From: CAZWKI01 sp964634645
GTDB lineage: Bacteria > Patescibacteriota > Patescibacteriia > UBA1558 > S5-K13
Direction of reading: 5' to 3'
Assembly: GCA_964634645.1 (NCBI GenBank)
Contig: CAZWKI010000022.1
Coordinates: forward strand, 1 to 17,641
Length of the DNA: 17,641 nt
Positions 14,097 to 17,641 of the stretch are shown piece after piece. The position numbers and the translations under genes were made by a program. The notes beneath the pieces are model-generated. The model did not search any database, was not told the DNA's origin, and saw only the letters and a program-made list of their open reading frames with translations. Numbering within the stretch: position 1 is the first letter of the stretch; each line of letters starts with the position of its first letter.

Positions 14097-15074
14097 TTAA
14101 TTTAAAGCGTTTGCTCCAGCACTAATTTCTGCAATTTCAGAGGTAATGCTTGCCTGTCTTTCTTTGTTGTAAAACAATGTTAATTCGTTTATTAAATCAT
14201 TTGCAGCTACAGTTGCATTGTGCATTGCACTCATTCTAGAGCTATGTTCTGATGCATTTGATTCAAGTAATGCTTGGAATAATTGTATTTCAATTAATCT
14301 TGGAATCATTTCATTTAAAACCGTTTCTTCATCTGGCTCAAAAGTATAGTCAAATTTTGTGTTTTTTAGAAATGGGTCGCTTGAATGAACTTCTAAATAT
14401 TTTTCTTCTTTTTCTTTCAAGTATTCTTTTTCTGTTTTTAATTTTGGGTTTTCTCCAACTATGCCCAAATATCCATCAGAGGCATTTATATCAATTGGTA
14501 TTATTTGTTTTATTCTTGGTATTTGGTTTACAGCACTTATAAAATCAGTATATGCAACAAAAATTTTGTCATATTTTTTATTTTTATAATCATCGATTAT
14601 CATTTTTGCTATTGGTCTAACATCTGTCGCTTGTATTACTACGTCTTGTTTTTCAAATTCTGCAATTATTTCATATCCAAGCTTATGAACCCTTGCTCCT
14701 TTTTTGCCAAGCAATATAAACTTTAAATTTTTTGATTTTAAGTCCTCACTATTTTTTATTAAATCTACAGATTTTTTTATTATATTTGTATTCAAGCTTC
14801 CGCACAAACCGCGGTTACTTGTTATAAGCAGTATACATATATTTTCTATTTTTTCTCTGTTTGTTAGTAGTGGATGTTTCAAGTATTCATTATTCTTTGA
14901 TCCAGCTATGTTTAAAACAGTTAGCCAACTTAAATTTGCATATGTTCTTGTTTTAAGTACGGCTTCTGTGGATTTTCTCATTTTAGACGCAGAAACCATT
15001 TCCATGGCCTTGGTGATTTTGCCGGTATTTTTTACTGACTTAATTCTACTTTTTATTTCTTTCGTTTTTGCCAT
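14097..15074 (-). CDS. atpG: ATP synthase F1 subunit gamma, with a lineage-type insertion
   Basis: Gamma is the rotating central shaft inside the alpha3beta3 head. The N-terminal helix (KEIKSRIKSVKNTGKITKAM, then EMVSASKMRK) and the C-terminal helix (ESNASEHSSRMSAMHNATVA, then the NKERQASITSEIAEI segment) are classic. The Rossmann-like middle includes LLITSNRGLCGSLN (82-95). At 325 residues it is about 35-40 longer than usual. The extra material lies at about 197-240, a Lys/Glu-rich stretch between the strand KQIIPIDI and the PDEETVLNEMIPR helix. The insertion is in frame and not repetitive, so it is probably a surface loop. Confidence 0.97.
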   Translation of the reverse strand: MAKTKEIKSRIKSVKNTGKITKAMEMVSASKMRKSTEAVLKTRTYANLSWLTVLNIAGSKNNEYLKHPLLTNREKIENICILLITSNRGLCGSLNTNIIKKSVDLIKNSEDLKSKNLKFILLGKKGARVHKLGYEIIAEFEKQDVVIQATDVRPIAKMIIDDYKNKKYDKIFVAYTDFISAVNQIPRIKQIIPIDINASDGYLGIVGENPKLKTEKEYLKEKEEKYLEVHSSDPFLKNTKFDYTFEPDEETVLNEMIPRLIEIQLFQALLESNASEHSSRMSAMHNATVAANDLINELTLFYNKERQASITSEIAEISAGANALN

Positions 15075-15108
15075 TGTTTTAGCTTTTAGCTATTATCTTG
15101 TAGAAATA

Positions 15109-16623
15109 TTATATTGTTTTTTTGTATTCTTCTAGTGTTTTTGTAATTTTATTTTGTATTTCATCATTAAAATCTTTTATATCTTTTATTTTCGTTATTA
15201 AATCTTTTGCATTGAATTCTAAATATTCATAAAGTCCTTTTTCAAAATCTTTTATTTTTTCAACACTTATATCGTCAAGCAATCCATTTGTAAGTGCAAA
15301 AAAAGATACTACTTGTTTAGAAACAGAAATAGGGGAGTATTGTTCTTGCTTGAATATTTCCATTAATCTTTTGCCTCTTTCTAATTTTGTTTTTGTGTCT
15401 TCATCTAAATCAGATCCAAATTGTGCAAAAGCGGCAAGTTCTCTAAATTGGGCTGCTTCAAGTTTCAATTTTCCGGCAACCTTTTTCATTGATTTTATTT
15501 GAGCACTTGATCCAACACGAGAAACAGAAAGTCCAGAATTTATAGCTGGTCTTTGTCCTTGATTGAATAAATCAGTTTCCAAGAAAATTTGCCCATCGGT
15601 AATTGATATAACGTTTGTAGGAATATATGCGGAAACATCCCCGGCCTGAGTTTCTATTATTGGAAGAGCTGTAATTGATCCGCCACCATTTTCTTTATTT
15701 AATTTACAAGCTCTTTCAAGCAATCTTGAATGTAGATAAAAAACATCTCCCGGATAAGCCTCTCTTCCGGGCGGTCTTCTTAAAAGCAAGGATATTTCAC
15801 GATATGAAACAGCGTGTTTTGATAAATCATCATATATTACCAAAACATCTTCACCTTTATCTAAGAAATATTCAGCCATAGCACAACCAGAATATGGAGC
15901 TATATACAGTAGTGGAGCGGGGTCAGATGCGCTTGCCAAAACCACTGTTGTATATTCCATTGCTCCAGCTTGTTCTAGTTTTTCCAAAATTCCAGCAACC
16001 TTTGATTCTTTTTGACCAATAGCCACATAGATACATTTTATATTTTCACCTTTTTGATTTATTATTGTATCAATTGCAATGGCTGTTTTTCCGGTTTGTC
16101 TATCCCCAATTATTAATTCTCTTTGACCACGCCCAATTGGAATAATAGAGTCAATTGCCTTTATGCCTGTTTGTAATGGTTGATTTACAGATTCTCTTGC
16201 TATAACACCTGGTGCTATTTTTTCTATAGAATAATATTTGTCTATTTCTATGTTTCCTTTTCCATCAATTGCTTCTCCTAGAGAATTTACAACTCTACCT
16301 ATAATTTTTTCACTTACCGGTATTGATAATATTTTTCTTGTACACTTTACCTTGTCACCTTCTTTTATTTTTTTGTAATCACCTAATATTATTGAACCCA
16401 CCTCTCCTTCTTCTAGGTTTAGGACAACTCCATTTACTTTTTTTCCGTCTTCATTTTCAAATTCCAACATTTCAGACATCATGGCATCATCCAGTCCTGA
16501 TATTTTTGCAATTCCATCACCAATTTCAATAACTTGTCCAACTATTTGTTCTTTGTTGTCAGATTTATAATCAGATATTTGTTTTTTAAGTTGTTCTACA
16601 ATAAAATCTTTATTTATTTGCAT
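15109..16623 (-). CDS. atpA: ATP synthase F1 subunit alpha
   Basis: This 504-residue protein is the non-catalytic nucleotide-binding subunit of the F1 head. The P-loop GDRQTGKT is at 173-180. The arginine finger that completes the beta catalytic site is Arg369 in SGLSVSRVGSSAQ. The segments LLLRRPPGREAYPGDVFYLH and ITDGQIFLETDLFNQGQRPA are intact, and the length is normal. It follows atpH after a 103-bp gap that contains a GC-rich hairpin ending 12 nt before this start codon, and precedes atpG by 34 bp. Confidence 0.98.
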   Translation of the reverse strand: MQINKDFIVEQLKKQISDYKSDNKEQIVGQVIEIGDGIAKISGLDDAMMSEMLEFENEDGKKVNGVVLNLEEGEVGSIILGDYKKIKEGDKVKCTRKILSIPVSEKIIGRVVNSLGEAIDGKGNIEIDKYYSIEKIAPGVIARESVNQPLQTGIKAIDSIIPIGRGQRELIIGDRQTGKTAIAIDTIINQKGENIKCIYVAIGQKESKVAGILEKLEQAGAMEYTTVVLASASDPAPLLYIAPYSGCAMAEYFLDKGEDVLVIYDDLSKHAVSYREISLLLRRPPGREAYPGDVFYLHSRLLERACKLNKENGGGSITALPIIETQAGDVSAYIPTNVISITDGQIFLETDLFNQGQRPAINSGLSVSRVGSSAQIKSMKKVAGKLKLEAAQFRELAAFAQFGSDLDEDTKTKLERGKRLMEIFKQEQYSPISVSKQVVSFFALTNGLLDDISVEKIKDFEKGLYEYLEFNAKDLITKIKDIKDFNDEIQNKITKTLEEYKKTI

Positions 16624-16635
16624 ATAATTTACTTT

Positions 16636-16656
16636 CCCGCCTACCGGCCAGGCAGG
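16636..16656 (-). other. GC-rich hairpin in the atpA translation-start region
   Basis: On the mRNA (minus) strand CCUGCCU and AGGCGGG pair as a 7-bp stem (one G-U) around a 7-nt loop GGCCGGU. It ends 12 nt before the atpA AUG. The plus strand would have an A-C mismatch at the wobble position, so the structure fits the atp mRNA better. It resembles GC-rich palindromic words that I recall from Patescibacteria genomes (unverified). Confidence 0.55.
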
Positions 16657-16726
16657 CAGCTTTTAGTTTTTTAGCTTTCAGACAAGGATTTTTTTCCAAG
16701 CTGATGGCTTATAAAACACAGCTATG

Positions 16727-17128
16727 TTATTTTTCAAGTGCTATTTTTAAATTATTAATTTTGGTTTTTAGACTAGTGTCTAATATTCTATCTCCATATT
16801 TTATTATTGTCCCAGATATTAAACTTTCGTTTATTTTATTTTCAAGTTCTATTTTTTTGGATCCACTTCTTTCTTTGATAAAATTTTCTATTTCTATGGC
16901 CATTTCTTTGTTAATAGGATATTTTGTTGTTACCTCTACTTTTAAAAGACCATTTTCTTTATCCCATATTTCTACAAAGTTTTTTATTATTTTATTTTGA
17001 TTTTTTAATTGATGTTTTTTAACTAGGATTTTTAGAAATTTTTTTATTTCCAACTTTGTATCATTAGCATTTTTATTCTTTGTTATTTCGAATAATAGTT
17101 GAGCGTATTTTTTTGAATTTATTTTCAT
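16727..17128 (-). CDS. atpH: ATP synthase F1 subunit delta (OSCP), short form
   Basis: Delta links the peripheral stalk (subunit b) to the top of the alpha3beta3 head. The start SKKYAQLLFEITKN matches the conserved Y-A-x-x-L-F-E opening helix. The C-terminal signature is ESLISGTIIKYGDRILDTSL followed by KTKINNLK, as in the family's GG-x-x-I-x-x-G-D-x-x-x-D-x-S pattern. At 133 residues it is about 40-45 shorter than typical (about 175-180); the helical N-terminal domain appears reduced. It lies 1 bp after atpF, so the two are clearly co-transcribed. Identity rests on the C-terminal signature and the operon position. Confidence 0.9.
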   Translation of the reverse strand: MKINSKKYAQLLFEITKNKNANDTKLEIKKFLKILVKKHQLKNQNKIIKNFVEIWDKENGLLKVEVTTKYPINKEMAIEIENFIKERSGSKKIELENKINESLISGTIIKYGDRILDTSLKTKINNLKIALEK

Positions 17129-17129
17129 A

Positions 17130-17633
17130 TTATTTTTTGGCTATAGATTTTTTTATTATTTCCATGTCTTTTTTAACATCTATATTTTCCTCAAGAATTT
17201 TTTTTAAGGAAATTGTTATTAATTCTGCGGTTTCTTTTTTTATTTCCTTTATAGCATTTGATTTGGCAAGCTCAATTCCTTCTTTTTCTTTTTTTACTAT
17301 ATCTTTTATTTCTTCTTTTGTTTTTATAATCATAGAAACTCTTTTGTCTTCGGCTGTTTTTGTAGCATGTTCTATAATTTCTTTTGCCGTTTTTTTGGCC
17401 TCATTTGTTGCTTTTTCTATTGTTTCTTTTTCTTGTTTTTCAATGTTTATTAATTTTTCTTCTGCTCTTTGAGCATTTTCAATTCCTTTTTCAATTTTAT
17501 CTTTTCTATCATCTAGAAATTTCAAAATGGGTTTGTAGGCAAATTTATACAAAACAAAAAAGAATATTGCAAAATTTATAAATTGCGCTATAAGAATTTT
17601 TAAATTTAAACCTAAAACGTTAAATAATTCCAT
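17130..17633 (-). CDS. atpF: ATP synthase F0 subunit b
   Basis: This 167-residue peripheral-stalk subunit has one N-terminal transmembrane helix (about 11-30, LKILIAQFINFAIFFFVLYK) followed by the typical YKPILKFLDDRKDKIEKGIE turn. A long, almost uninterrupted Lys/Glu/Ala coiled coil follows to the C-terminus and dimerises and contacts delta. The start at 17633 gives the correct short N-terminus. It is the first complete gene of the operon in the window; subunits a and c are expected beyond the right edge. Confidence 0.96.
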   Translation of the reverse strand: MELFNVLGLNLKILIAQFINFAIFFFVLYKFAYKPILKFLDDRKDKIEKGIENAQRAEEKLINIEKQEKETIEKATNEAKKTAKEIIEHATKTAEDKRVSMIIKTKEEIKDIVKKEKEGIELAKSNAIKEIKKETAELITISLKKILEENIDVKKDMEIIKKSIAKK

Positions 17634-17641
17634 ATTTTTAA

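Noticed and set aside
14704..15135. Plus-strand frame of 143 codons opposite atpG
   Set aside because: It is antisense to the well-conserved gamma subunit, hydrophobic from reversed AT-rich codons, and has no family features; a shadow frame.

Overview
The window is an AT-rich, gene-dense bacterial chromosome segment. Its content suggests a member of the Candidate Phyla Radiation (Patescibacteria, Parcubacteria-like). The reasons are a two-helix type IV secretion pilin-like protein with a long Cys-rich tail, a trimmed RsmI and a trimmed ATP synthase delta subunit, very few Shine-Dalgarno sequences, and low-complexity word repeats between genes. TGA is used as a stop (end of the CvpA gene), so the TGA=Gly code of Gracilibacteria/SR1 is not supported. 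The lineage call is inference from gene content; no rRNA is present.

Layout, plus strand. Positions 1-983 hold the C-terminal half of a ClpB/ClpC-type AAA+ unfoldase cut by the window edge. Then come a single-chain glycyl-tRNA synthetase (1103-2518), the Cys-rich pilin-like protein (2646-3719), an M16 zinc peptidase (3724-4977), an AI-2E-family membrane protein (5017-6066), RsmI (6071-6748), a CvpA-family membrane protein (6896-7600), a TatD hydrolase (7719-8504), an unrecognised 357-residue protein with an N-terminal repeat and a lectin-like C-terminus (8530-9603), a PH-domain membrane protein (9695-10159) and RmuC (10169-11203). A strong bidirectional hairpin terminator closes this side.

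Layout, minus strand. An ATP synthase F1/stalk operon (atpF-atpH-atpA-atpG-atpD-atpC) enters from the right edge and ends at a hairpin at 12119-12146. Between it and rmuC lie two small genes, each with its own apparent promoter and each bounded by perfect hairpins. One is an intact 108-residue protein with a C-terminal four-Cys cluster and the clearest Shine-Dalgarno sequence found in the window. The other is a roughly 118-residue protein with an N-terminal four-Cys cluster, broken by a single-base frameshift.

Functionally the region is mostly housekeeping: energy coupling, translation, rRNA methylation, DNA metabolism and protein quality control. The parts worth a second look are the Clp unfoldase with no aromatic pore loop, the Cys-rich pilin fusion, the protein at 8530-9603 with its flanking repeats, the two autonomous Cys-cluster units, and a GC-rich RNA hairpin immediately upstream of atpA.
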